A stretch of DNA of 64,000 bases from Campylobacterales bacterium (GCA_016930915.1 JAFGFU010000013.1:62001-126000), one strand, 5' to 3'. Shown: positions 44,552 to 53,647, counted from the stretch's first letter. Notes: generated by a model not told the origin, from the letters alone. Translations and numbers: made by a program.

Positions 44552-45570
44552 AGCACGCCCGAAATTTCATGAATCTGCTGCTCTGTGAGATCAATGTTCA
44601 AAAAAAGTTTGTAAAACTCACGCATCTCTTGCGCAAATTGCTCCGAATTGGGTGTATTGTAAAAAATATGCGTCAGCCACCTCACACCCAAAAGCCGCAT
44701 AAAAGAGGGCGGTCGGTCGATCCAGTTAAACGGCACTTTGGGCACGAGAAAGATTTTGCCCTCTTTGATGGCTTTGATGGAATTCCACCTCGCATCGCTT
44801 TTGACTTTCTCAAAAAATTCTTTCTCTTGCGCGACGATGACATCGGGATTGTATAAAATAACCTGTTCTAAAGAGACCTTTTCAAGCCCCAGTCCGCTTT
44901 TGGTCGGACATAAATGTGGGTTGATGCCACCTGCAAATTTGATCGCTTCGTAGTGAAATGACTGGTCGCACTCAGTCGCAAGCCCATCTGCGCCCTCTGC
45001 GTAGTAGACAACAGGGCGCTTTGTGGCATTTGTTTGCACGATTTCTTTGGTTTTTTCCAGTGCGACACGGGCATAGTCTGAAAGCACTTTTGCCCTAGCT
45101 TGCCTGTTTAAAACCTCACCAAAAAAGAGGTAGGCTTTGGGCAGACTCTCAACGCTCTCCAAGTCCACATTGATACTCGGAATTTTACTGCTCTCAAAAA
45201 GATACTTCGCTAACTGACTCGAAGCATCGTTGTTCCACAAAAAGACCACATCAGGATGCAACGAGAGCAAGGTTTCCCGATTCATACTATTCCCTCCACC
45301 TTGAAGACCTCCCACAACAGGAAGTGCCATAAAACGAGGGTCAAGCATATTGGAGGATTCGTTATTGCCACGGGCATGGTTGAAATTCAGCCCTACGATC
45401 AAGGAAGCGTCAATCGTATAGATCATATACGTCGATGGCGGAGAGGTGCCAAACACTTTGGTGATGACATTGGGGATTTCAACGCTTTGTCCGCCCATAT
45501 CGACGATCTCATGCGCTCCTAGGCTGACAAATAACCCTAAAAGTGCTAAAACGATTTTTTTCATACCCAT
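44548..45570 (-). CDS. Periplasmic binding protein, FecB/BtuF/MolA-like (paralogue 2)
   Basis: 340 residues with a signal peptide (IVLALLGLFVSLGAHE). It shares with the other copies the motifs VDMGGQSVEIPNVITKVFG, ATECDQSFH (conserved Cys) and DRPPSFMRLLG. It is coded directly with the FecCD permease and FecE ATPase, so it is the dedicated partner of that importer. The gene lies 83 bases after tonB in the same direction. Confidence 0.82.
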   Translation of the reverse strand: MGMKKIVLALLGLFVSLGAHEIVDMGGQSVEIPNVITKVFGTSPPSTYMIYTIDASLIVGLNFNHARGNNESSNMLDPRFMALPVVGGLQGGGNSMNRETLLSLHPDVVFLWNNDASSQLAKYLFESSKIPSINVDLESVESLPKAYLFFGEVLNRQARAKVLSDYARVALEKTKEIVQTNATKRPVVYYAEGADGLATECDQSFHYEAIKFAGGINPHLCPTKSGLGLEKVSLEQVILYNPDVIVAQEKEFFEKVKSDARWNSIKAIKEGKIFLVPKVPFNWIDRPPSFMRLLGVRWLTHIFYNTPNSEQFAQEMREFYKLFLNIDLTEQQIHEISGVL

Positions 45571-45653
45571 TCCTTTTTCAGTTCACAATAAGAGCATATA
45601 TTTTCAATTTCATATGATTCAAAACTCCTTGATCTTGACATATTACTTATTTC

Positions 45654-46349
45654 TTAAGAAGTGAGTTTAAAAACAACAGGCACTTTAATTTCAATATCCT
45701 CGTGGGGAGGGACCTCAAAAGGGAGCGCTTCCATGACCGCATCAATAGCATTGCGATCTAAAACTGCTTTTCCACTGGACTTTGTAATTTTAATCGATGA
45801 GGCATCCACCATACCATTGGTGTGAATTAAGAACTGTATGATGGCTTCACCCTCCATACCCATTTTTTTTGCCATTGAAGGGTAACGAAGGCTACCTTGA
45901 ATTTTTAGTCTAACTTTGGAAAGATAGACTAAAAGTAGGTCTTCCTTACGTTCTGATGTACTTGCATGAGGAATTTCTTTCTCTGTTCGCACAGTAGCTT
46001 GTATCGCCTCTTTTTGCTCTTGTAAAGGCTCTTGGGAAACTGCGTGTTCTCCCTGTGTAGAAGGTTTTTGGATGATTTTTTGCATAAGAGTCGTTTTCCC
46101 CAACGCTTTGGAGACTTTTTTTTCAGGTTTTTTCTCAACAATGGGCTCGATTTTATTTGGAAGCTCTTGTTGAATTTCTTCTTGAAGTGGGCTAGGTTGA
46201 ATCTCTTCTATCAAACTCACATGGGTAACAATAAACTCTTTGAGCATAGGTTTTTTAAGCATGACACTTCCTGTAAAAAGCAAATATGCTATTAAACAAT
46301 GAATCAAAAAAGTCCCAAAAGAAGCAACAAAAAAATGCGATATTTTCAC
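45654..46349 (-). CDS. tonB: TonB energy-transducing protein
   Basis: 231 residues: an N-terminal membrane anchor (FLIHCLIAYLLFTGSV), a Glu/Lys/Pro-rich periplasmic spacer (about 45-140), and the C-terminal TonB domain (RYPSMAKKMGMEGEAIIQF, SSGKAVLDRNAIDAV, VPVVFKL). It transmits the proton-motive force to outer-membrane receptors. It overlaps exbD by four bases. A set devoted to this island is implied by position. Confidence 0.9.
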   Translation of the reverse strand: MKISHFFVASFGTFLIHCLIAYLLFTGSVMLKKPMLKEFIVTHVSLIEEIQPSPLQEEIQQELPNKIEPIVEKKPEKKVSKALGKTTLMQKIIQKPSTQGEHAVSQEPLQEQKEAIQATVRTEKEIPHASTSERKEDLLLVYLSKVRLKIQGSLRYPSMAKKMGMEGEAIIQFLIHTNGMVDASSIKITKSSGKAVLDRNAIDAVMEALPFEVPPHEDIEIKVPVVFKLTS

Positions 46350-46753
46350 ATTTTTCTCTTTGTGGTTTGAATGGCAAAAGTACTAATATGGTTCTTTTTA
46401 CAAATATCAATGAGTTTAACCACATGCTCAAAGGGTGTTTTTGCATCACTGCGAAGAACGATATGAGGCTTTTTGGTACTTATTTGCGCTATTTTCGCAT
46501 CCAATAATTCTATGCTCAACGCCACATCGTCATAATAGAGTTCTCCCGTTTCCGTGAGCGACAAGATAATAGGCTTCTGCTCATCTTTATGATTTTGAGC
46601 CGTAGAGGCTTGTGGAAGATTGAGCGGTATTTTACCTTGGGTAACAAAGGTGGCTGTCACCATAAAAATGACCAAAATCACTAAAACAATATCCACAAAA
46701 GGGGTCATATTGATCTCAGCAATGTCGCTTTCATAAACAGGCTCACGCTTCAT
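46346..46753 (-). CDS. exbD: ExbD biopolymer transport protein
   Basis: 135 residues with one N-terminal membrane helix. INMTPFVDIVLVILVIFMVTA holds the essential membrane Asp (VDIVLV). The periplasmic domain has the usual NLPQAS and VVLRSDAKTPFEHVV-like stretch. It works with ExbB as the proton-driven motor for TonB and overlaps exbB by 11 bases. Confidence 0.92.
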   Translation of the reverse strand: MKREPVYESDIAEINMTPFVDIVLVILVIFMVTATFVTQGKIPLNLPQASTAQNHKDEQKPIILSLTETGELYYDDVALSIELLDAKIAQISTKKPHIVLRSDAKTPFEHVVKLIDICKKNHISTFAIQTTKRKM

Positions 46754-47189
46754 TGAGTTGTGCCTCTTTGTATGTTAATACCACTTTGACACGTCTAATA
46801 AAATAGTTATAAGCAATCACACAAGGAATAGCAACAAAAAGCCCAGTAGCCGTCGCAATCAATGCTTCAGAAATACCTTGCATAATAGGCTGAACATCAA
46901 AAACATTGTTAGAACCCATGGTATGAAACGCTTGAATAATGCCTAAAACCGTTCCAAAAAGCCCAATAAAAGGGGAATTGTTGCCAAAGGTTGCTAGAAT
47001 ACCTAAATGCGACTCAAGACTCAATCGCAAGGTATAATAATCCATCGTTTGATACTGTTTTTGAAGCGCACTAAACGCTAATAAACGCTCTATCATTACC
47101 CCAACAGCAACCACACTCATCGCAACCAAAATCCAAAGAACAGGGTCAATCCCCAAAAGGGCAAACGATAATAGCTTTTCACTAAGCAT
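46743..47189 (-). CDS. exbB: ExbB biopolymer transport protein
   Basis: 148 residues, short for the family, with three hydrophobic segments. ATFGNNSPFIGLFGTVLGII and EALIATATGLFVAIPCVIAYN are the conserved channel segments. It is the first gene of the exbB-exbD-tonB operon. Two ModE-box-like sites lie 50-140 bases upstream of it. Confidence 0.9.
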   Translation of the reverse strand: MLSEKLLSFALLGIDPVLWILVAMSVVAVGVMIERLLAFSALQKQYQTMDYYTLRLSLESHLGILATFGNNSPFIGLFGTVLGIIQAFHTMGSNNVFDVQPIMQGISEALIATATGLFVAIPCVIAYNYFIRRVKVVLTYKEAQLNEA

Positions 47190-47240
47190 CTTCTCTCCTC
47201 ATTAATACGTATTTCATAGATCCAAAAATTCCTATTTATT

Positions 47241-47332
47241 CGATATATACTTTTTGTAAATAACGGTTGAGATAAAAATAAAAAATTAGTAATGCTGGAT
47301 TGTATCGTAATATAATTAAAAATACAACGATA
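47241..47332. promoter_or_regulatory. Two ModE-box-like palindromes before exbB
   Basis: CGATATATA-N7-TAAATAACG (47241-47265) and TATCGTAATATA-N6-AATACAACGATA (47303-47332) resemble the E. coli ModE operator (CGnTATATA arms, N6). They lie in the 294-base region between exbB and the divergent modE gene and cover likely exbB promoter positions. ModE bound to molybdate usually represses uptake genes, so repression at high Mo/W is expected. Confidence 0.65.
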
Positions 47333-47429
47333 ATTCTATCTTCTCTTTTTTGCATATGCTATGACTTACATCAAGAGTTATATTTCCAAGAAATAGAAGA
47401 TGACTTCTTTCATAAACATTTGTAAAATT

Positions 47430-47470
47430 GACGATTGATTTGAGATTTGGTTATACTTTTCAGAGTATAA
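47430..47470 (+). promoter_or_regulatory. modE promoter with inverted repeat
   Basis: TTGACG (near 47428-47433) and TATACT (47452-47457) form a promoter. TTATACT-N6-AGTATAA (47451-47470) is a perfect inverted repeat covering the -10 box, a possible autoregulatory site. Confidence 0.5.
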
Positions 47471-47492
47471 AGATCAGGTAAAGGTGATAGTA

Positions 47493-48266
47493 ATGTTAGA
47501 AGCAAGACTTTGGATGAAAAAAAGCGACAAAAATTATCTTGGCAAAGGGCGTATTGAACTCTTAGAGCGTATCCGTGAAAACGGCTCTATCCACGCTGCT
47601 GCGAAATCGATGAAAATGAGTTATAAAGCTGCTTGGGACTCCGTCGATGCTATGAATAATCTTTCTGAAGTACCCTTGGTTGAAAAGAAAAATGGTGGCA
47701 AAGGCGGTGGAGGAACATTTCTGACCCAAAAAGGTGAAGAGGTTATTGAAGCTTTTCATAATTTACAAGCCAAACACCAACAATTTTTAAATCTTTTTGC
47801 CAACAGTGATGACATGTCCACCATTGTTCAAACACTGAGTCGTCTCTCTTTAAAACTCAGTGCTCGCAACCAGCTTATAGGCACCATTAGCGCAATTCGT
47901 GAAAATGCTGTCAATATTCAAGTTGAGCTTACTATTAAAGCAGCCGATAAAATTTACGCCAGTATTACCAAAAGTAGCTATCAAGAACTAGGTCTTCATC
48001 TAGGAGAAAATGCTATTGCCATTATTAAGGCCAGTTCCATGTTACTCTCAAAAACAACACCTACCATTGCATGTGAAAATCTCTTACAAGGAAAAATTAT
48101 CCAAATTCTAAGCGACACAACTAACACCGAAATCACCTTAGAACTGAAGAGCAAAAGTACCATCACTGCGACCATTGCCAATGATGCCTTTGAAACTTTA
48201 GGGTTAAAAATCAATGAAGAGGCATATGCTTTCTGTAAAGCATCAAACGTCATTTTAGGTGTTTAA
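47493..48266 (+). CDS. modE: ModE molybdate-responsive regulator
   Basis: 257 residues. The N-terminal winged helix (about 1-100) has GKGRIELLERIRENGSIHAAAKSMKMSYKAAWD and the ModE-specific Gly-rich KNGGKGGGGTFLT. Two Mop/TOBE domains follow (SARNQLIGTISAI near 120, CENLLQGKIIQIL near 190), which bind molybdate or tungstate between dimers. I chose ATG 47493 (AAAGGTG upstream) over a GTG nine bases earlier. It is a complete, canonical ModE, unlike the protein at 34897, and sits at the centre of the TonB island. Confidence 0.92.
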   Translation: MLEARLWMKKSDKNYLGKGRIELLERIRENGSIHAAAKSMKMSYKAAWDSVDAMNNLSEVPLVEKKNGGKGGGGTFLTQKGEEVIEAFHNLQAKHQQFLNLFANSDDMSTIVQTLSRLSLKLSARNQLIGTISAIRENAVNIQVELTIKAADKIYASITKSSYQELGLHLGENAIAIIKASSMLLSKTTPTIACENLLQGKIIQILSDTTNTEITLELKSKSTITATIANDAFETLGLKINEEAYAFCKASNVILGV

Positions 48267-48375
48267 TTATTAACTAACCGCAAGCCTTCAGATTATCGCA
48301 GATAAAAAAGTTTAATGTTTACATTATATATTTATTTATACAATGGATAGAAATTTTCTTTTTGGAGGCGTTTCT

Positions 48376-49398
48376 ATGCATTTATTGGTTCTTTTTTTAC
48401 TTTTTTTTAGCTCCCTTTTTGCCAACGAAGAACGTACCTTTGTCGATATTTCAGGCAAAACCATCACATTACCTGAACATATCACACGCATTTATGGTTC
48501 AGCTCCACCCATTAGTTTCATGATTTATGTCATTGATGACACTCCACTTATTGGTGTGAATTTTCCACAAACAAACAAAGACAACAGCGATGGTGAAAAA
48601 TTTTTGAGCAAACATTTTATGAGTCTTCCTATTTTAGGAGGATGGCATGGCAATAACATTCCCAATTTAGAGGCAATTTTAGCGGCAAAACCTGATGTCA
48701 TTATCACATGGGATACACCACTCCTCAATGAAAAAACTGCCAAAGATTTAAAACGCATTCACATTCCTGCTCTTAAAGTAAACATTGATGATTCACACAA
48801 TTATCCTGAAGTATTTCGCTATCTTGGAAAAGTAATGAACAAAGAGGAGCGTGCCAATAAACTCGCTCATATGGCGCAGAGCTATTTAGATGAACTTAAA
48901 ACGTTTGTCGCAAGCATTCCTGAAAAAGAACGTACCAAAGTCTATTATGCTGAGGGTGACTTTGGACTACAAACGGAATGCGACATCTCTTTTCATTCAG
49001 AACCTTTAGCACTTGCTGGAGGCAACTTAGTACACAAATGTGTTCAAAATAGCGTTATGGGATTGCAAGAAGTAAGTTTTGAGCAGGTTGTTGTGTATGA
49101 TCCTGAGGTAATCATCGTACAAAATCCTACGTTTTACAAAACAATCTTTAACGATAAAAAATGGGCAATGCTCAAAGCCGTTCAAAATAAACGCATTTAC
49201 CTAGTCCCAAAATCACCTTTCAATTGGACAGATCGTCCGCCTTCTTTTATGCGGATTATTGGGGCGCATTGGATTGCGAGCAAGCTTTATCCTACACGAT
49301 ATCCGTACAAAATTCAAGACAAAATAAAAGCCTTTTACCAGCTCTTTTTTGGTGTTAAACTCAGTAACGAAGATTTAAAAATCTATTTTAACCTGTAA
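48376..49398 (+). CDS. Periplasmic binding protein, FecB/BtuF/MolA-like (paralogue 3)
   Basis: 340 residues from ATG 48376, which has GGAGG seven bases upstream; an in-frame ATG 33 bases earlier would disturb the signal peptide (LLVLFLLFFSSLFANE). It is much closer to paralogue 1 than to paralogue 2: IDDTPLIGVNFPQTNKDN, LSKHFMSLPILGGWHG and DRPPSFMRIIGAHW match nearly throughout. It lies between modE and the radical SAM fusion gene (17 bases ahead of it), so those two form a unit. Confidence 0.82.
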   Translation: MHLLVLFLLFFSSLFANEERTFVDISGKTITLPEHITRIYGSAPPISFMIYVIDDTPLIGVNFPQTNKDNSDGEKFLSKHFMSLPILGGWHGNNIPNLEAILAAKPDVIITWDTPLLNEKTAKDLKRIHIPALKVNIDDSHNYPEVFRYLGKVMNKEERANKLAHMAQSYLDELKTFVASIPEKERTKVYYAEGDFGLQTECDISFHSEPLALAGGNLVHKCVQNSVMGLQEVSFEQVVVYDPEVIIVQNPTFYKTIFNDKKWAMLKAVQNKRIYLVPKSPFNWTDRPPSFMRIIGAHWIASKLYPTRYPYKIQDKIKAFYQLFFGVKLSNEDLKIYFNL

Positions 49399-49415
49399 GT
49401 ACGAAAGGAATTTAT

Positions 49416-51197
49416 ATGATTTGCCCAATCTGTGAACGACGATGTCGTATCGAAGAAAAAGATATTGGGGCGTGCGGTCGCTACCAATGTAAAAATAACA
49501 CCCTAATAGAGCGTTTTCCAAACGCATACCTTGTCGTAGCACCTATTTCAGCAGAAACGATGCCCGTGCTTCATTTTCACCCTCGTGCCAAATTTTTACA
49601 AATTAGCACCACAGGGTGTAATTTTGACTGCTTAGGATGTATTTCAACGGTGGTCGCTAAAGAGATGGATACGCAAAGCCCTGCGCTTAAAAAACTTTCA
49701 CCCATACAAATCATCAACAAAGCATTAGAACAAGAGTGCGATGGCATTGTCTTTCTTATGAACGACCCCCTCGCCTCCTTTTACACCTTTTTAGAGATTT
49801 GCACGCTTGCTAAAGAGCATGGGCTTTTGACGGGGTGTTCAACCAACGGCTATTTTACGCAAGAATCTCTCGCATTGCTCTCCCCTCATCTGGACTTTGT
49901 CAATATTGGACTCAAAGGCTTGTGTAACGATATTTACCGTAGTTGTGGTGCGTCTAGCTACAAACCTGTGTTACGCAATATCGAACTTTTTTACCGTCAA
50001 GACGTGCATGTTGAAGTGGCGTGTATTCATAAAACCGATAACGAAGAAGAGCTCTTAGTGATTGCCCAAACGTTGGCACACATTTCCAAAGAAATTCCGC
50101 TTCAAATGATGCGATTTATTCCCATTGATGACGCTAGCATCGGCTTAGAACCCTCCATTTTAGCGTCTGAAACCCTTTATAAAAAGCTCTTATCGCATCT
50201 TGATTATGTCTATCTTTTCAACTCTCCTGGAACGGAGTGCCTTAACACCTATTGTCCCAAGTGTGGTGCATTGATTTTTGAGAGAGATTTTTACGGACCC
50301 ATGGGCTCAAAATTAAGAACGGTTAGCCCAAGTTATCACCGCAACACGTGTTCAAACTGCCACCACGTTCTCCCTATCAAAGGAAAACCTGCCAAAAAAA
50401 TCTTCAATGAAGATGGTTTTGAAGGCGGTTATCCACTCACAAGAGCTTTAGAAATTGTCGAGGGCACTCTTGCAACGCTAGGTGTCAAAGAGCAAAAAGA
50501 TGTCACGGCATGTTGGGAAGAGCTTTTACAAGGGGACGGACTGAAACGTTTACATGTAAACATTCAAAACTTTGACGATTATGCCAATACCATCAACTAT
50601 CTTGCCAAAATGACGCATCAAGAAGATACGGCTGAGAGATTACTGGATTATATGCGAAACAAAATTGCCATAATCACACAAGAGCTTCCCAAAATACACA
50701 CCAAACCACGGGTCTATTATGTGATGGGGAAACCCTTGTTCGCACTTGAAGAAGAACGCCTTGAAAACCAATTGGTCGAAATGGCAGGTGGCATTAGTGT
50801 CAATAAAGGGCTAGACTTGCAAGGAAGACCGGGGAAGAAAATATCCGTCGAAATGCTCAACGCACTCAATCCTGATATTATTTTTATCTCATCGTTCTTG
50901 GATTGTCCGTTGGACGAATTTTACATGTATTGTGAAACACAAGGCATTGACGTGGAAGCGCTCAAACAAAAACGCATCTACACACACCTTGCACCCTGTT
51001 TTGATTTTGGAAGCCCTCGTTGGATTTTGGGTTTGATGTACATCGCCAACATGCTCCACCCAACGCTTTACCATTTCGATGTTTTAGAAGAAGCCCAATT
51101 CTTTTACCAAACATTTTACGAAAGCAACTTTACACTCTCAACCATCAATCGCTCCTTTGCCAAACCAAGCCAACACCACAAAATGGTTCAAATTTAG
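49416..51197 (+). CDS. Radical SAM protein fused to a FecB/BtuF-like binding domain
   Basis: 593 residues, no signal peptide. Residues 1-60 have Cys pairs (CPICERRCRI, ACGRYQC). The radical SAM motif is STTGCNFDCLGC (CX3CX2C, near 67-75), within a PflA/AmrS-like half up to about 290. A Cys-rich linker follows (CPKCGALIF, CSNCHHV). Residues about 345-585 resemble the C-terminal part of the neighbouring binding proteins (VYYVMGKPLFALEEERLENQLVEMAGG, NPDIIFISSF, PRWILGLMYIANMLHP). A cytoplasmic binding domain joined to a radical SAM enzyme suggests it acts on the imported ligand. Function is not established. Confidence 0.75.
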   Translation: MICPICERRCRIEEKDIGACGRYQCKNNTLIERFPNAYLVVAPISAETMPVLHFHPRAKFLQISTTGCNFDCLGCISTVVAKEMDTQSPALKKLSPIQIINKALEQECDGIVFLMNDPLASFYTFLEICTLAKEHGLLTGCSTNGYFTQESLALLSPHLDFVNIGLKGLCNDIYRSCGASSYKPVLRNIELFYRQDVHVEVACIHKTDNEEELLVIAQTLAHISKEIPLQMMRFIPIDDASIGLEPSILASETLYKKLLSHLDYVYLFNSPGTECLNTYCPKCGALIFERDFYGPMGSKLRTVSPSYHRNTCSNCHHVLPIKGKPAKKIFNEDGFEGGYPLTRALEIVEGTLATLGVKEQKDVTACWEELLQGDGLKRLHVNIQNFDDYANTINYLAKMTHQEDTAERLLDYMRNKIAIITQELPKIHTKPRVYYVMGKPLFALEEERLENQLVEMAGGISVNKGLDLQGRPGKKISVEMLNALNPDIIFISSFLDCPLDEFYMYCETQGIDVEALKQKRIYTHLAPCFDFGSPRWILGLMYIANMLHPTLYHFDVLEEAQFFYQTFYESNFTLSTINRSFAKPSQHHKMVQI

Positions 51198-51226
51198 ACA
51201 CAAACCTCTTGTGCTTCTCTTCAAAA

Positions 51227-51254
51227 TTCGTTATAGTTTCAACTATATAACGAA
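51227..51254. promoter_or_regulatory. ModE-box-like operator before the methyltransferase
   Basis: TTCGTTATAGT-N6-TATATAACGAA; with the flanking A/T bases 13 of 15 positions on each side are symmetric. The form and six-base spacer match the E. coli ModE operator. It lies 16-43 bases upstream of the methyltransferase start, in the 72-base gap after the radical SAM fusion gene. Confidence 0.7.
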
Positions 51255-51269
51255 TTTTGAAGGATTTTT

Positions 51270-52055
51270 ATGGAAGCAAAGCTTACCTTTTGGGACAACA
51301 TGGCAAAGCGTTATCCACGCTTTAACGATGCTTCAATGAGCAAAGATGTCAATCACATTTTAAACTGGTGCCATGAAAACGATGTTTTCTTTGACAACAT
51401 GTCCGTTCTTGACATTGGTGCGGGAAAGGGTTCTATGACCATTCCTCTCGCACAAAAAGGAGCTCGTGTCACAGCCATTGATGTCTCAGCGGGTATGCTA
51501 GAAGCCCTCAATGAAGACGCCACCCAAACAGGCGTGTCACACCATGTCCAAACCCATCAAAGCGATTGGGGTGCTTTTGCGTTGGCAAAACAATACGACA
51601 TCGTCATCGCCTCCATGACCCCTGCGATTAATGAGGTGCAAAAAATTGAAAAAATGCTTGGTGCCACCAAACAACTTGGCATTTACGTGGGGTGGGGAAA
51701 ATACCGCACCAACAAGCTTGTGGAAGCCTTAGCCAAAGCGCACACGCTTCAAGAAGAAGACGATTGTTCATCAGCAGGCTGCTTTAGAGTGGCACAATTT
51801 ATGGAAATTTTAAATGAAAAACAGATTGCCTATGAGAGTACTTTTTTTGACACGGGTTGGGAAGAGGAGTACTCGTTTGAAGAAGCCAAGGAGTATGCGT
51901 ACGAGCAACTTGGTCGCAAAGAGCTCACTCCCGATGATGCCATCATCGAATCTATCCTACTCGCCCACATGCAAAACGACAAAGTCATCGTACAAACGCA
52001 AGCCGAAAAAGGAGTTGTGTTGTGGAAAAAACTTAACGCATCCTCGAATAGCTAA
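51270..52055 (+). CDS. Class I SAM-dependent methyltransferase
   Basis: 261 residues. The SAM-binding motif VLDIGAGKGSMTIPLA (near 45) and the acidic strand TAIDVSAGMLEAL are clear; the C-terminal half has Cys residues (DDCSSAGCFRVA). Substrate unknown. It is the last gene of the modE/binding protein/radical SAM group and has its own ModE-like operator, so methylation of an imported or produced ligand is conceivable. A convergent formate dehydrogenase gene follows after 53 bases. Confidence 0.82.
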   Translation: MEAKLTFWDNMAKRYPRFNDASMSKDVNHILNWCHENDVFFDNMSVLDIGAGKGSMTIPLAQKGARVTAIDVSAGMLEALNEDATQTGVSHHVQTHQSDWGAFALAKQYDIVIASMTPAINEVQKIEKMLGATKQLGIYVGWGKYRTNKLVEALAKAHTLQEEDDCSSAGCFRVAQFMEILNEKQIAYESTFFDTGWEEEYSFEEAKEYAYEQLGRKELTPDDAIIESILLAHMQNDKVIVQTQAEKGVVLWKKLNASSNS

Positions 52056-52108
52056 TAAAGAAGACAAGCCCAAAATCATTGAGCTTATCTATCTTAAATC
52101 TAAAAGGC

Positions 52109-53008
52109 TTACACCTTGCCTTCTTCTTTGAGTTTTCTATACCAAGAACTATGAAGAATAGCAACTTCTTCTTCTTCTTTATAGCCTGTAATCATAGAGT
52201 GAATTGCACCTTTGATTGCAATCGCTGCCATGTAAACATGTACCATAAAAAACGTAGCAACCACCATACCCAATACATTGTGGATAATCGCCGAGATACG
52301 GAGTAAATCAATTTGACTGACCCCAAAAAGTGTTGCTACAGGAGAGAGATTGATATTTAAGAAAAACATCAACGCTCCTGTTAAAATCATTAAAATACCA
52401 CCAGGCATTGCAATCCAAAACCACGCCTTTTGACCTGCGTTAAACTTACCCGCAGGAATAGGCTTTTTCTCTTTGGAAAGATAGCCTCCTACAATCATCA
52501 TCCACTTGACATCATCCATGTTGAAAATCATATCTCGAATCCATGCGATGATCATAGGAAGGACGGTAATCGCAAAAACAGGTGTGGCAATACCATGAAG
52601 GTTTTTACACACACGAACGAAGGTTCCACCTCCGAAGAAGTCTCCAAACGCCATCACAAATCCTGTTGGCACCAACACCAAAAAGGAGAGTGCCGCAAGG
52701 TTGTGCATGATACGCATGAACAAGCCAAATGCAAAGATTTTCTTGCCATCATGCGAAAACACTTTAGGTCCAATAATCATATAATGAATTGAACCTGCAA
52801 CAGGAACTAAAAAGAGCGCAATCAAAAATCCTTTCCAAAACCACTCACGTTGGAGGTAGGTAAAAACCTCTCCAAACGCAAAGTATTTTGGAATAGCATT
52901 GAGCATGGCTGTTCCATACAAAGGATCATCATACGTTCCTGTGCTTATGGCATATAAAGAGGTCATCGAAAGTAACAAGCTGCTTAAGAGCACACGGTAC
53001 TTTTTCAT
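52109..53008 (-). CDS. fdhC: Formate dehydrogenase cytochrome b subunit
   Basis: 299 residues. A signal-like N-terminal helix is followed by four membrane helices carrying His ligands for two haems b (RIMHNLAALSF, CKNLHGIATP, AIIHNVLGM, MVHVYMAA). It anchors the periplasmic FdhAB to the membrane and passes electrons to menaquinone. It overlaps fdhB by four bases. It is the last gene of the operon. Confidence 0.92.
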   Translation of the reverse strand: MKKYRVLLSSLLLSMTSLYAISTGTYDDPLYGTAMLNAIPKYFAFGEVFTYLQREWFWKGFLIALFLVPVAGSIHYMIIGPKVFSHDGKKIFAFGLFMRIMHNLAALSFLVLVPTGFVMAFGDFFGGGTFVRVCKNLHGIATPVFAITVLPMIIAWIRDMIFNMDDVKWMMIVGGYLSKEKKPIPAGKFNAGQKAWFWIAMPGGILMILTGALMFFLNINLSPVATLFGVSQIDLLRISAIIHNVLGMVVATFFMVHVYMAAIAIKGAIHSMITGYKEEEEVAILHSSWYRKLKEEGKV

Positions 53009-53637
53009 TGTGTAAGCCCTTTTCTGCTTTGTTTATTATAGGCAACATTCCAAAGATAAGAGTTGTTTGCCTCTTTGCTCTCTCCACGAGCTAAAACACG
53101 TGTACGATACAATTCAGAGACTTTCTCAGATGTTCCAATCATCAAAGCATTGGTCGAACACATCGCCGCACAGACAGGCACTTTTCCCTCAGAGATACGG
53201 TTTTGACCATAGGTATGACGCTCTATTTCAGAGTTGGTCTCCAATGGACCACCCGCACACATGGTACACTTATCCATCGCACCTTTTGCACCAAAGACAC
53301 CATCTTTTGGAAACTGAGGCGCTCCAAAAGGACATGCGTACAAGCAGTATCCACACCCAATACACTTCTCTTTATCATGAAGTACAATGCCATCTTCTCT
53401 AATGTAAAAACAATCCACAGGACAAACCTGAGAACATGGAGCATCCGAACAATGCATACACGCAATAGAGATAGAGGTCTCTTTGCCCTCCACACCATCA
53501 TTAAGCGTTACGACTTTACGACGTGCGATACCTACAGGAAGTTCATGCGCATTTTGGCAAGCAACCACACATGCAAAACACTCAATACATCTATCTGCAT
53601 CACAATAAAATTTTAGACGACTGTTGATATTTTCCAT
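53005..53637 (-). CDS. fdhB: Formate dehydrogenase iron-sulfur subunit
   Basis: 210 residues from ATG 53637 (AAGGAG six bases upstream); the frame stays open further up, into fdhA, but that part is not like the family. Four [4Fe-4S] cluster motifs are seen: CIECFACVVACQ, CMHCSDAPCSQVCPVDC, CIGCGYCLYACPFG and CTMC with CAAMC. It relays electrons from FdhA to the cytochrome b subunit. Confidence 0.93.
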   Translation of the reverse strand: MENINSRLKFYCDADRCIECFACVVACQNAHELPVGIARRKVVTLNDGVEGKETSISIACMHCSDAPCSQVCPVDCFYIREDGIVLHDKEKCIGCGYCLYACPFGAPQFPKDGVFGAKGAMDKCTMCAGGPLETNSEIERHTYGQNRISEGKVPVCAAMCSTNALMIGTSEKVSELYRTRVLARGESKEANNSYLWNVAYNKQSRKGLTQ

Positions 53638-53647
53638 AGGGCTCTCC

